Assembly: GCA_003255025.1 (NCBI GenBank)
Contig: QANY01006259.1
Span: 2,051,023 to 2,115,022, forward strand
Reading direction: 5' to 3'
Source of the DNA: Datisca glomerata
Taxonomy: Eukaryota; Streptophyta; Magnoliopsida; Cucurbitales; Datiscaceae
DNA: 64,000 nucleotides
Made by a program: the position numbers and the translations under genes. The notes beneath the pieces are model-generated. The model did no database searches, was not told the DNA's origin, and saw only the letters and a program-made list of their open reading frames with translations. Shown here piece after piece: positions 1 through 11,030 of this stretch. Position 1 is the first letter of the stretch; each line of letters starts with the position of its first letter.

Positions 1-1532
1 GATGCAGAAACCTATTACCAAGCCAAGTGATGACCCACGATCGAAAGATAAATTGGACTTTCTGGAGGAGAGATTACGTGCTATTGAAGGATCTGATGTA
101 TACGGTACCATTGATGCCACTTAATTATGTTTGGTCCCTGATGTGAACATCCCACACAAATTCAAACTACCTGAGTTCGAAAAATATGATGGTAGTACGT
201 GCCCCAGAAGTCACCTTATTATGTACTGCAGAAAAATGACTGCTTGTGCAAATGATGATAAGCTGCTGATTCATTTCTTTCAAGATAGCCTGATGGGGGC
301 CGCATCTCGTTGATATATCCAATTGGATAACCAACATATTCGGAGGTGGAAAGATCTAGCAGATACTTTTTTAAGATAATATAAGTACAACATAGACATA
401 GCCCCTGATCGTTTGGACTTACAAAGGATGGAGAAAAAACCTCCAGAAGGCTTTAAAGAATATGCACAAAGGTGGAGGGAATTAGCTGCTCAGGTACACC
501 CCCCATTTTCAGACAAGGAGATGGTTGGAATGTTATTAACACCTTGAGACCTCCATTCTATGACAGAATAATTGGAAACGCTTCAAACAACTTCTCTAAC
601 ATCATAGTGATCGGTGAAAGGATTGAGTATGGGATAAAGAATGGAAGAATTTTGGAAATCATATAATATACATCGTCAGTCAAAAATGGGCCTCCATTGA
701 AGCAAAAAAAGGGGATGTGCAGAAAATCAATTCCGAGTACCCATCACAAGCAGTGAACCCGAGATCAGGATTTTCAAAGTATGGGGAAAGACCCAAGTCT
801 ACGACATCATATGTGGATAATACCTCGCAAATTTCATACAATTATCACTCTCAACAATCAACATTTCAAAATAACCCAAGACCCGGTTTCAGACCACCGG
901 CTCACCAGTAAAATCTTGGTCAGGCTGATCAGCCTATGAGGGGAAATAGAAATAATCAACGTTTTATCCAATATGATCCAATCCCCATGTCATATATAGA
1001 ACTCTTACCTCAATTGATACGAAATAATCAATTGGTGACAATTCCTTATGAACCTCTACAACCACCATACCCAAGGTGGTATGATCCGACTGCTCGCTGT
1101 GAGTATCATGCTAGGGCAGTGGGACATTCGACTGAGAATTGCACGGCATTAAAATGTAGAGTACAGGCACTGATCAAGGCTGGATGGTTGAATTTCAAAA
1201 AGGCTAATGGGAATCCAGATATCAATTTCAACCCTCTACCAAATCATGGGAATCCTGCCGTGAATGCAATTGAGGAATATTTTTCATATGGAAAGAGGGA
1301 CGTGGAAGATGTGAGCACGTCAATGGAAACACTTTTCCATCTTCTTTCTAGAGCAGGGTACACCTACCCAACACGCTTAGAGGATGAATGCGTTTCTAGG
1401 AAGCTTATGCATGACTTCGATTGTTTGTTTCATAAGAAGGTGATGGGGCATACAATTGACGACTGTGATGATTTTAAAAAGGAAGTGCACAAGTTGTTGG
1501 ATGCAAAGATACTTACAATAAGTCATAAATGA
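1..1532 (+). pseudogene. Tat-type gag (capsid and zinc-knuckle region), broken
   Basis: The open segment 131-313 matches the start of the plant retrotransposon gag domain (FKLPEFEKYDG, then a short capsid-like stretch). It is preceded by an in-frame TAA near 123 and closed by TGA at 314, where the family normally has tryptophan. Later pieces (472-666, 717-911, 936-1532) are in different frames or separated by stops. The 936-1532 piece holds two Cys/His motifs, CEYHARAVGHSTENC and CLFHKKVMGHTIDDC, which bind nucleic acid in functional gag proteins. The product would coat and package the element RNA. No intact frame remains. Confidence 0.75.
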
Positions 1533-1568
1533 GAAAGGGAATACCAAGAAGATGACTCTTTAGTCCTC

Positions 1569-3251
1569 ATGATAACTAAAGAATCATCTGAAGTTAATGT
1601 TGAAATGTCGTCCTATATCCCAAAACCTCTCACAATACATTACGAGAAAAAGTCAACTCACACCGCTACGTCTTATGCTCTGATGCCTATCACCATTCAA
1701 ATACCGGGTGCCTTCGCTTACAAAGATTCAAGAGCAGTACCATGGACGTACGGATATGAGGTTATTGCAAGCAGTAACGACAAAATTCAAGAGCTAAATC
1801 CGTCTAATCTCGATCTCCCTATAACTAATATTTCAGGAGTAGGTGGGATGACGAGGAGTGGAAGATGCTACACGCCAGAAGTTTTGAAAACGGATAAAAG
1901 CGAGGTGTTTGAAAGGCAAAGGAAAGGGAAGGCCAAAGAAGGCGACAATGGTCATGAATTCCAAGGAGAAATGCATGGCAGCCAAGTGATAGACCCAGAT
2001 ATAATAAGAGGTACGGAGAAAGAAAAAGCAGTGTCTGAAGAAGAAGTATATGAATTTTTGAAGCTCATCAAGCAAAGCGAGTATAAGCTGATTGGACAAC
2101 TTAATCGCTTACCTGCTCGCATACCTTTATTGTCACTCTTTCTGAATTCTGAACCACATCGCCAAACATTATTGAAGGTTTTGAATCAAGCATATGTCTG
2201 TCATGACATTACGGTGGAGAAGTTGAGTGAAATTATGGAAAATATTACCGTACTGAATTTTATCACTTTCACAGATGATGAAATCCCGGCCGATAGTACT
2301 GCGCACACCAGAGCTTTACATATATCCACAAAATGTAGGGATTATATCATTGTAAAAGTATTGATTGATAACGGCTCATCTCTAAATGTAATGCCAAGAT
2401 CTACACTAGCAAAGCTCCCAGTGGACGTGACACATATGCGGCCGAGCATGATGATAGTAAGAGCATTTGACGGCACCCGAAGAGAAGTAATCGGAGACAT
2501 AGAGATACCTATTCGAATCAGACCATGCATATTCAATATTATTTTCCAAGTGATGCACATAACTCCAGCGTACAGTTTCCTTTTGGGTCGGCCATGGATT
2601 CACTCTGTTGGGGCAGTACCTTCTTCCCTACATCAGAAGCTGAAATTCATAATGGATCATAAACTCATTTATATATATGGGGAAGAAGATTTTTTGGTAT
2701 CCAAGCCAGCCACCATGCCATATATTGAGGCGGCAAAGGAAGCATTGGAGTTCTCATTTCAATTATTTGAGATTGCGAACACCACATTTGTTGCTAGTGG
2801 GAAACCCTCTCTAATGCCAAACCTATCAAAAGCATCTCAGATGGTTGTAAGGTTGATGATCAAAGGGGGATACCAGCCAGGTAAGGGACTCGGGAGTGAG
2901 CATCAAGGCATAAATAAGTTAATTGATTGGGACAAGAATGAGCAAAGGTTTGGACTTGGATATAGACCGACCAAGGCTGATAGAGGGAGAGTGAAAGCTC
3001 AAAAGAAAGAAAAGAGGATTGCTGGGCTTGAAAATAGGGAATTCGATGTGGAAATGGCAACCATACCCCATATTTCTAAATCCTTTAGAAGTGGGGGAAT
3101 TTCATTCGAAGAACCGGTTATAGTAGAGCAGTACAACCTTGAAGATGATATCGCCGAGCTTTCAATATACGCAATCCTGGGAAAATCATCAAGTTCAAGT
3201 ACAGAGGACTTGGTTTCTCGATACGATTCAGATCATGAACTTAACAATTGA
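1569..3251 (+). pseudogene. Tat-type aspartic protease region with a G-patch domain
   Basis: This is the longest open frame of the element (560 codons). Residues about 265-280 contain the retropepsin active site, VLIDNGSSLNVMP (D-N-G instead of the commoner D-T/S-G, as is usual in this lineage). The flap and second conserved block (FLLGRPWIHSVGAVPSSLHQ) follow about 75 residues later. Residues about 425-470 form a G-patch-like domain with regularly spaced glycines (GGYQPGKGLG, then FGLGYRP), normally an RNA-associated module. The protease would cut the polyprotein. The frame ends at a TGA (3249-3251) just before a T-rich stretch that may be an intron leading to the RT region. Confidence 0.75.
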
Positions 3252-3571
3252 GACGTCACCGAACTACCAATGCTTCTCGAGAATTTTCAAGAGTAATGTG
3301 CTCATGCCAAAATTCTAATGATTATACCCAATGCCTTAGGAATTTCGTTGTTATGGGCCTATGTTCTCGTCTATTTCATGTCATCTTTTTGAATGAAAAT
3401 CTAAAAACTTGTTTCGTCTCCTTTTGTTGATGATAAATATAATTCCAATTCTTTTTGTTCTTCCTTTTATGTCTACTTTTTCCATTTCTGAAATGTTGTC
3501 CATACTCATGCATTGTTTATTTATTTTTATTTGTTTTCTTTCGCCTTCTTTTCATCCAATAATCCGATTTA
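3252..3571 (+). other. Possible intron between protease and RT regions
   Basis: This stretch separates the protease/G-patch frame from the RT linker. It holds several stops in all frames and becomes pyrimidine-rich toward its right end, closing with a good acceptor (polypyrimidine run, then GATTTAG before GTTCGAG at 3572). Ogre/Tat elements are known to carry a spliced intron at this place. The donor is uncertain; a GTAATG around 3294 is one candidate. It may also simply be decayed coding DNA. Confidence 0.35.
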
Positions 3572-5391
3572 GGTTCGAGAATGGTGATTTTGAGAATAAG
3601 AGCATAAGCAACAACTTTGACAATCTCATTCTTAGCATAGAGTCAGGTGAAAGTGACGAGGATAATTTCGAACCATCTCCGGAAATGTTAAAAATGGTAG
3701 AGTCAGATGAAAAAATAACTCAACCATATCAAGAGTTAACAGAGATGATAAATTTGGGATTGGAGGCAGAGACGAAAGAAGTCCAAATCGGCACTTCTAT
3801 GACAAGCCAAGGCCACCGAGAATTAATTGACTTACTCAAAGAGTATATTGATGTCTTTGCAGTCTTAGCAAGATATGCCAAGTCTTGACACTGATATCGT
3901 GGTTCATCATTTGCCACTTATGCCCGAAAGTAAACCAGTACGATAAAAGTTAAGGAAAATGAAACCAGACATGCTGGTACAGATCAAAGAAGAAGCTAAA
4001 AAGCAAGTAGATGCGGGTTTTCTAGAAGTAGAAAAATATCCTAAATGGGTTGCTAACATAGTTCCAGTGCTGAAGAAAAATGGGAAAGTAAGGGTGTGCA
4101 TCGATTATAGAGATTTAAATCGAGCAAGCCCCAAGGATAATTTTCCATTTCCCCATATTGATGTCTTAGTAGATAACACTGCAGGACATTCAACTTTCTC
4201 TTTCATGGATGGTTTTTTGGGGTATAACCAAATCAAAATGGCTCCTGAAGACCGTGAAAAGATGACTTTTATAACTTTGTGGGGTACATTTTGTTATAAG
4301 GTTATGCCATTTGGTCTGAAGAATGCAGGGGCAACTTACCAGCGTGCAATGGTAACATTGTTTTATGATATGATGCATAAAGAAATCGAAGTGTACGTTG
4401 ATGATATGATTGCCAAATCACGTCAAGGGGAAGATCATACGGTCACTCTACGAAAACTATTTAGACGGTTGAGAAAGTTCCAGTTAAAGCTTAACCTGAC
4501 AAAATGTACATTCGCAACGTCTTCAGGGAAACTACTTGGTTTTGTCGTGAGCAAGGAAGGAATAAAAGTTGACCCTGATAAGGTTCGAGCCATCATTGAT
4601 ATGCCACCACCTCAAACTCAAAAGGAAGTTAGAGGTTTCTTGGGGAGATTAAATTACATAGCCCGTTTCATTTCACAGCTAACTGCAACTTGTGAACCTA
4701 TCTTTAAACTTCTCCGTAAAAGTGATACAGAAGGATGGAATGATGATTGTCAAATTGCTTTTGAGAAGATCAAGCAATACTTGCAAAATCCGCATATACT
4801 TGTTCCTCCAACTCCAGGGCGTCCACTTATTTTGTATCTTACAGTAACAGCAAAATTCATGGTTCGCGTACTTGGTCAGTATGACGCTTCTGGAAGGAAA
4901 CAACAAGCAATATACTATTTAAGCAAAAGGTCACAAATTATGAGGCTAATTATTCGATGTTAGAGAAAACGTGTTGTGCATTGGTCTGGGTTGCTCATCG
5001 GCTTAGACAATACATGTTATACCACACCACTTGGTTAATTTCAAAGATGGACCCTATCAAGTATATCTTTAAAAAGCCGTCACTTTCTAGACGGATTGCT
5101 AAATGGCAAATGTTACTCATAGAATATGATATTGTCTATGTCACGAGGAAGTCAATAAAAGGAAGCGTACTTGCTGATTATCTGGCAGATCAACTAATGC
5201 AAGATTATAAGCCTATGAAGTTTGATTTCTCTGATGAGAGTGTTTCAGTCATATTCAAAAATGAAGAAGAATCTGCAGACCCAGAATTGTGGACAATGTT
5301 ATTTGATGGTGCATTTAATGATGTAGGACATGGAATTGGGGCAATCCTCATATCACCTAAAGGAAATTTTTTTCCATTCACGGAAAAATAA
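3572..5391 (+). pseudogene. Tat-type reverse transcriptase and first RNase H, frameshifted
   Basis: A linker (about 3572-3865) precedes the RT domain. A +1 frameshift near 3865 and a TAA near 3943 break the entry to RT. The RT core lies in 3959-4963: CIDYRDLNRASPKDNFPFPH, then FSFMDGFLGYNQIKMAPED, VMPFGLKNAGATYQRAM, and the catalytic YVDD (in VYVDDMIAKS). The thumb (FLGRLNYIARFISQL) and the gypsy-type RNase H (ILYLTVTAKF) follow. A frameshift near 4950 moves the end of RNase H into 4957-5391. The enzyme copies element RNA into DNA. Confidence 0.85.
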
Positions 5392-7016
5392 TGTTTTGAC
5401 TGTACAAATAATGTGGCAGAATATGAGGCATGTTCCATGGGAATTCAAGCAGCTTGTGATATGAAGATAAAGAAGCTTCGAGTGTACGGAGATTCACTAT
5501 TGGTGATACGACAACTAAACGGAGAATGGGAAGCTAGAGACTCTAAGCCAATACCTTATAAAAAACATGTCACTAAGTTAAGTCGAACTTTTGAAGTGAT
5601 CTCATTTGACCATATACCCAGAGAGAATAATCAAATCGCAGATGCGCTGGCAACTCTAGCGTCCATGTTTGTCGTAGACTTTAAGGAAGAAGTTCAACCC
5701 ATAAAAATTCAGAAGCGAGATTTTCCTGCTCACTGTATGAGCATTGAAGAAGAGCCAGACACAAGACCTTGGTATTATGACATAAAACAGTATATAAAGA
5801 ATGGAGAATATCCATCCAAAGCTTCTGAGAATGATAAACGCACTATTAGAAGATTGTCCATGGGTTTCTTCTTGAATGGTGAAATACTCTACAAAAGAAA
5901 CCATGATATGGTGCTCTTAAGATATGTTGATGCAAGGGAGGCGAATCAAATCATAGAGGAGGTTCATGAAGGAATTTGTGGAGTTCATGCTAATGGATAT
6001 ATGATGGCCAAACAAATCTTGAGAGCATGATATTATTGGTTAACTCTAGAATCTGACTGCATCAAGTACGCCAGGAGATGTCATAAATGTCAAATTTATG
6101 CGAATAAAATTCACATACCCGCATCCCCTTTACATGTAATGGCCGCGCCTTGGCCATTCTCTATGTGGGGCCTAGACGTCATTGGTCCCATCACACCCAA
6201 AGCCTCTAACGGGCATCGTTTCATTTTGGTATCTATAGATTATTTTACCACATGGGTGGAGGCAAGTTCTTATTCAAGTGTAACCAGAAGTGCGGTTGTT
6301 AAGTTTATTAAAAAAGAGATAATTTGTCGATATGGTCTACCTGGAAGGATCATCACAGATAATGAGAAAAATTTAAATAACAAGATGATGAAAGAATTAT
6401 GTGAGCAATTCAAAATTAAGCATCATAATTCATCTCCTTATCGTCCAAAAATGAACGGAGCAGTGGAAGCAGCCAATAAGAACATAAAAATGATCATAGA
6501 GAAGATAACGGAGGTTTATAAAGATTGGCATAAGATGCTCCCGTTTGCACTGCATGGGTACCGCACATCAGTCCGAACATCAACTGGGGCAACGCCATTC
6601 TCTTTGGTATATGGCATGGAAGTGATCCTTCCAATTGAGGTGGAAATTCCCTCCCTCAGAGTCTTAATGGAGGCGAAATTAGAAGAAGCAGAGTGGGTAC
6701 GACACGACATGAGCAATTGAATTTCATCGAGGAAAAAAGATTGACTGCATTATGTAGAGGGCAATTATATCAAAGAAAAATGATGCACGCATATGATAAA
6801 AAATTACATCCATGATGTTTCCGAGAAGGAGACTTGGTGTTAAAAAAGATACTCTCATATCAAAAGGATCACCGAGGTAAGTAGACCCCTAATTATGAAG
6901 GACCTTTCATTGTCAAGAAGGCTTTCTCGGGAGGAGCTCTCATGCCAACAAACATGGATGGAAATGATTTACCGCACACGGTTAGTTCTGATGCAGTAAA
7001 GAAGTACTTTGTTTGA
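5281..7016 (+). pseudogene. Second (Tat-type) RNase H and integrase, with stops
   Basis: The extra RNase H begins at ELWTMLFDGAF (about 5281). It carries the acidic residues expected of the fold: FDGAF, AEYEA, YGDS and NQIADAL. A frameshift lies near 5390. The integrase zinc finger (H, H, CHKC) spans about 5960-6105 and is cut by a TGA at 6028-6030. The catalytic core has the D,D,E triad in LDVIGP, IITDNEKN and NGAVEAANK (6160-6480), followed by YRTSVRTSTGATPFSLVYGM. Another stop at 6718 breaks the C-terminal part, which ends at TGA 7014-7016. No chromodomain is visible. Confidence 0.85.
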
Positions 7017-7864
7017 CCACTCTAAGTATCGGAAAATGAAGTTAAAAAATGTTAAAGCTATCTCGAATACTGGAGAAATTCTTCTTACATTTTTTTTCTT
7101 CTCTTTTCTTTTTCCAAACCATCGTTTGTAAACATTGTTCATCATCAATGAAGAGCCTTTTTTTCTTCTTTCTTTCCCAGTTGACAAATACATATACTTC
7201 ATATTCTCTTCATCTTCTCTTCATTTCCATTATTTCTTATTCCTCTCAGTTCTAAGATATCATTAATTACTCTTGAAATAACTCAGAAGAATAAACTTAG
7301 TTAGTTGAAAGCTAATTGAAAAAGAAAATTGGAACTAAGAAAGGTGATCTGATTACAAAGCAAAATCTAAAAAGTCATCACGAGAAAGGTCAATATGCAC
7401 ACGACAAAAGCTAAAGCGCAATTGGAGGATTACCCAATTAGAAGTACAGAAGAGAAGCAGAGAAATTATTCACCACTGACATGGAGCCAAATACTGGGGC
7501 ATAAACTAATAAATAAGGATGTATCATTTTCCTAAAAATATGCTCGATACTTCATTGTGAGTTCATGATCCTAGGCCAAGCGATTGTTCTAAAAGGTATT
7601 GGATATGGCTAAAAATCATCATATGATTTTCTTATAAAGGTTCACAATCATGCATAGCATGCATGCATTCAAAATCACTACTTTACATTTATGTTCAAGA
7701 ATTACAATGCATAGACATACACCACATAAATTGTTCTAACAAATTCAGGTGCGTGAATCACTTAATGATATTCTTTCGAAATTCACACATGACTTTCCAA
7801 CATTTAAAGCATGCATTAGTCTAGCTTTTGTTGTCATGAGACTTGCATAAGTCAACATCAACAT
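7017..7864 (+). other. Retrotransposon 3' untranslated region, no gene
   Basis: This is AT-rich DNA after the integrase stop. The short open frames (for example 7049-7255) are low in complexity and rich in F, S and T; nothing recognisable is encoded. Confidence 0.5.
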
Positions 7865-8452
7865 CAATTAATATGGTTAAATCGAACCCGCATTGAGTTG
7901 AGGTCGAAGCCTGGCGTCAGCGCCTGGTCCATTTCAATTAATATGATTAAATCGAACCCGAATTGAGTCGAGGTCGAAGCCCGGTGTCAGCGCCAGGTCC
8001 ATTTCCTTTTCAATTAATATGGTTAAATCGAACCTGAATTGAGTTGAGGTCGAAGCCCGGTGTCAGCGCCGAGTCCATTTCCTTTTCAATTAATATGGTT
8101 AAATCGAACCCGAATTGAGTCGAGGTCGAAGCCCCATGTCAGCGTCGGGTCCATTTCCTTTTCAATTAATGTGGTTAAATCGAACCCGAATTGAGTCGAG
8201 GTCGAAGCCTGCATCCACCCAGTTTCATTTTCCTTTTCAAATATCTTCGGTTAAATCAAACCCGACTTCGTCGCACTCAAAGCCCGATGTCAGCACCTGG
8301 TCCATTTCAATATCTACGGTTAAATCGAACCCGCACTGAGTCAAGGTCGAAGCCTGCATCCAACCAGGTCTGTTTCCTTTCAAATATCTTAGTTAAATCG
8401 AACTCCAATTGAGCGAAGTCGAAGCCTGTGTCTATCCAGATCCATTTCGCTC
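7865..8452 (+). repeat. Minisatellite, eight units of about 76 bp, in the Tat 3' region
   Basis: Unit starts read at 7865, 7935, 8011, 8087, 8163, 8238, 8308 and 8381, giving lengths of 70, 76, 76, 76, 75, 70, 73 and about 72. Each unit contains GGTTAAATCGAACCCG and a GAGGTCGAAGCC-type core. Units 2-5 are the most alike; units 6-8 diverge at both sequence and edges. Tat elements are known for hypervariable tandem repeats between integrase and the 3' LTR, some of which seed genomic satellites. Confidence 0.9.
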
Positions 8453-8805
8453 CCCATTCCATCTCATAGAGCCTTATTTAGTCGAGGTTTCTATTCCCTA
8501 TTTCATATATTATTGTACCGATCAAAATACTTATCAACACCTTTGTACACATTCTGAGATCAGAAGCGTGCTCAAAGGGGGGCAGCTGTAGATACCGTAT
8601 TTTATCCGGTCTAATACATGAAATATACATGCTTTATATTTTGGCTCATATAATAATCCAAGACGATATGTATAATTTGAAAACTAATCCAATACTAAAA
8701 TAAGAAAAGTGGTCCAAGAACTAAAAAGTAAAAATTGAAAAAAGGACTAAAAAATAAAAATTGAAAAAAAGATTAAAAGTAAAAAAGGCAAACCCTAATT
8801 TTGCC

Positions 8806-8814
8806 TATAAATAG
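8806..8814 (+). promoter_or_regulatory. TATA box of the Tat LTR promoter
   Basis: TATAAATAG lies in the context GCCTATAAATAGGG, about 220 bp into the LTR, as expected for the U3 promoter of a plant LTR retrotransposon. Confidence 0.6.
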
Positions 8815-9234
8815 GGATGAGGTCTTCACTTAAAAGGGGGGGGTCTCTTTGGAGTAAAAAAAGGGGAAGTCATTTTTTTAGAGTGAGGAAAGAGAGGGGT
8901 TGGAGTGAGAAAGATAGGTGATTTTAGAGAGAGGAAGAGGTTCTACACTTCTATTATCTTCATTTTCTTCCATTCTTTTTCTCAAGGTAGCTTAATTGTT
9001 TGGTACATTTGCTCATAATATATTTTGTTCATCTCTCTTCTTCATATGAATGTAGTTGATATCTTTTGTATTTTTTTTATACATAAGTGGATTGTTTCAT
9101 TATTTATCATTTCTTCTCATTTAAATCTTAACATTTTAATTTCATGCATTGATGATTTCTTTACAAGTTGGATATTGAGATGTCTTTGTCATCAACTCAA
9201 TTAATGAGGATGATGATAAAGCTTTTGAGGGGTG

Positions 9235-9755
9235 NNNNNNNNNNNNNNNNNNNNNNNNNNNNNNNNNNNNNNNNNNNNNNNNNNNNNNNNNNNNNNNNNN
9301 NNNNNNNNNNNNNNNNNNNNNNNNNNNNNNNNNNNNNNNNNNNNNNNNNNNNNNNNNNNNNNNNNNNNNNNNNNNNNNNNNNNNNNNNNNNNNNNNNNNN
9401 NNNNNNNNNNNNNNNNNNNNNNNNNNNNNNNNNNNNNNNNNNNNNNNNNNNNNNNNNNNNNNNNNNNNNNNNNNNNNNNNNNNNNNNNNNNNNNNNNNNN
9501 NNNNNNNNNNNNNNNNNNNNNNNNNNNNNNNNNNNNNNNNNNNNNNNNNNNNNNNNNNNNNNNNNNNNNNNNNNNNNNNNNNNNNNNNNNNNNNNNNNNN
9601 NNNNNNNNNNNNNNNNNNNNNNNNNNNNNNNNNNNNNNNNNNNNNNNNNNNNNNNNNNNNNNNNNNNNNNNNNNNNNNNNNNNNNNNNNNNNNNNNNNNN
9701 NNNNNNNNNNNNNNNNNNNNNNNNNNNNNNNNNNNNNNNNNNNNNNNNNNNNNNN
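9235..9755. other. Assembly gap (521 N)
   Basis: Unresolved bases lie inside the LTR. The two long open frames that cross this stretch are artefacts of reading N as coding. Confidence 1.
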
Positions 9756-10318
9756 GTGGATTATAATTTTAATAATTAGATTTAGATTTTGTTACTTCTA
9801 TTATTTAATTTTCACTAAAAAAGCCGACGATGGACTTTGAGATTTTTGGGATACCAAACTTCTCGAACTACTGAGGTGAGGAGTTATTCTTGGGATACCG
9901 AGAATAACTCTAATAATGCTTTGATTTAAAAAGATATAAGAATACAAAAAAATAATTTTTCAATGGTCTTTGAACCACCCATTAAAAGTAATTTATTTTG
10001 TTCATTTCTATGATACAAAATGCATCAAATGGGACATTCAAAAATGAATCTCTTTAACATTTGCCTTAAAATAAAAAATTGGATAGCATTTGATTAAATC
10101 TGGTAACCATTTTATAATGGGTGTTGTGGGATGCTAATACCTTCCCCACACACAAACGACTCCCCAACCAATTTTGAGTTTTCGTAGACCAAAAATTTTC
10201 ATCTTAAAATTAGGTGACCAATCACACCCTCAAATGATTGGTGGCGACTCCAAATTTTTTTTTTCTTAAAAAAATAAATTTTTTAATCGCCGCTCCGCAT
10301 TGCACGCACGTTGCGACG

Positions 10319-11030
10319 GTTGCCAAATCTGAAGTCCTTCCTTCACCATGAAATCATCTAGTTTAAATTTACCACTTGCTTCCTTAATGGATTTCTCATA
10401 TACAAAGACGAAGAGCACATTAGGTCTGCGAACCCTATCAAGCCAGCTTCTTTTGGTCCTTGTGCAAGTGTCTTCAACATCCTTTTCATGTACAATAGTA
10501 ATGGAAGGTTCCTCTATTTTGTCTTTACCATCATCTCCAACATCGTTATCATGCATGACAGTAGCCTCAGTTTCCCCAGTTTTGCCCATGTTATCATTAA
10601 TGGCCAAATAGACTAGGTTCACCGAAATAGCCCCCTCCACTTTCTTAGGGATTTGCACAGGAGAGGGCACAACAGGAAATTCTCTTTCCTCTCCAATGTT
10701 GCCCTCAAATCCAACGTGTAAAGCTTGTGTAGTTGAATCTGTCTCTAAGCTCAAAGGAGAATTATCATTAAATTCTTTTACACGCTCCTCTTCACCATTG
10801 GCCAAATTTGTTAACCCTAATACACGATCATTGGGACTAACAAATTGACCAAAACAATTTATGTTCTTGCTTTTTGGAGTCTCTTCCTTCCGTTCTTTGA
10901 ACCAACCACTTCAAATCCTTCCAAGCTAGCTAACATAATCCCCTTAGATGAATCATCTGTGACTGAAACAAGCGAACCATTCATGCTCTTCTCTTTTTTT
11001 TTTCTATTTCATCATCACTATTACGTCTAC
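10319..11030 (-). pseudogene. Minus-strand coding relic, unrecognised (possibly LINE ORF1-like)
   Basis: An open minus-strand frame of about 200 codons runs from about 10910 down into the Tat LTR, where it is cut off at about 10319; its last residues are LTR sequence. The protein is acidic and polar (for example GDDGKDKIEEPSITIVHEKD). A stop at 10911-10913 blocks the frame upstream. Another frame further right reads FEVVGSKNGRK-like, reminiscent of plant LINE ORF1 proteins. The region to the right (11040-11170) contains CTAGGGTTT-type sequence like a 5' untranslated region. I do not recognise a domain. It looks like an older element into which the Tat retrotransposon inserted. Confidence 0.35.

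Larger units (their letters stand above)
1..10318 (+). mobile_element. Ty3/gypsy LTR retrotransposon, Tat/Ogre type, 5' end outside window, decayed
   Basis: Domains run in the order gag, zinc knuckles, protease, G-patch, reverse transcriptase, RNase H, a second RNase H, integrase, a long 3' untranslated region with tandem repeats, a polypurine tract and one LTR. The second RNase H after the RT-linked one, the absence of a chromodomain, the repeat-rich 3' region and an LTR starting TGTAGATACC right after a G-rich polypurine tract are traits of the Tat/Ogre lineage. The 5' LTR and primer-binding site lie left of the window. Every coding segment carries stops or frameshifts, so the copy is dead. 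The right boundary near 10318 is estimated from the GTTGCGAC-like terminus typical of these LTRs and could be off by tens of bases. Confidence 0.85.
8587..10318 (+). repeat. 3' LTR of the Tat element, interrupted by an assembly gap
   Basis: The LTR begins TGTAGATACC directly after a polypurine tract (AAAGGGGGGCAGC, ending 8586). It includes a TATA box at 8806-8814 and a 521-base N run. Toward its end, TGGCGACTCC at about 10241 and GTTGCGACG at about 10310 resemble the terminal region of Ogre/Tat LTRs next to their primer-binding site. The exact end is not determined, because no second LTR is available to align. Confidence 0.7.

Noticed and set aside
8115..8591. Three short plus-strand frames rich in S and P
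   Set aside because: They arise from the 76-bp minisatellite and change frame between units.
9168..9840. Two overlapping open frames of about 200 codons
   Set aside because: They consist almost wholly of the N run; no real codons support them.
10239..10250. TGGCGACTCC taken as a primer-binding site of a following element
   Set aside because: No second LTR or gag follows to the right; it fits better as part of the LTR's own 3' end, where similar words occur in Tat LTRs.
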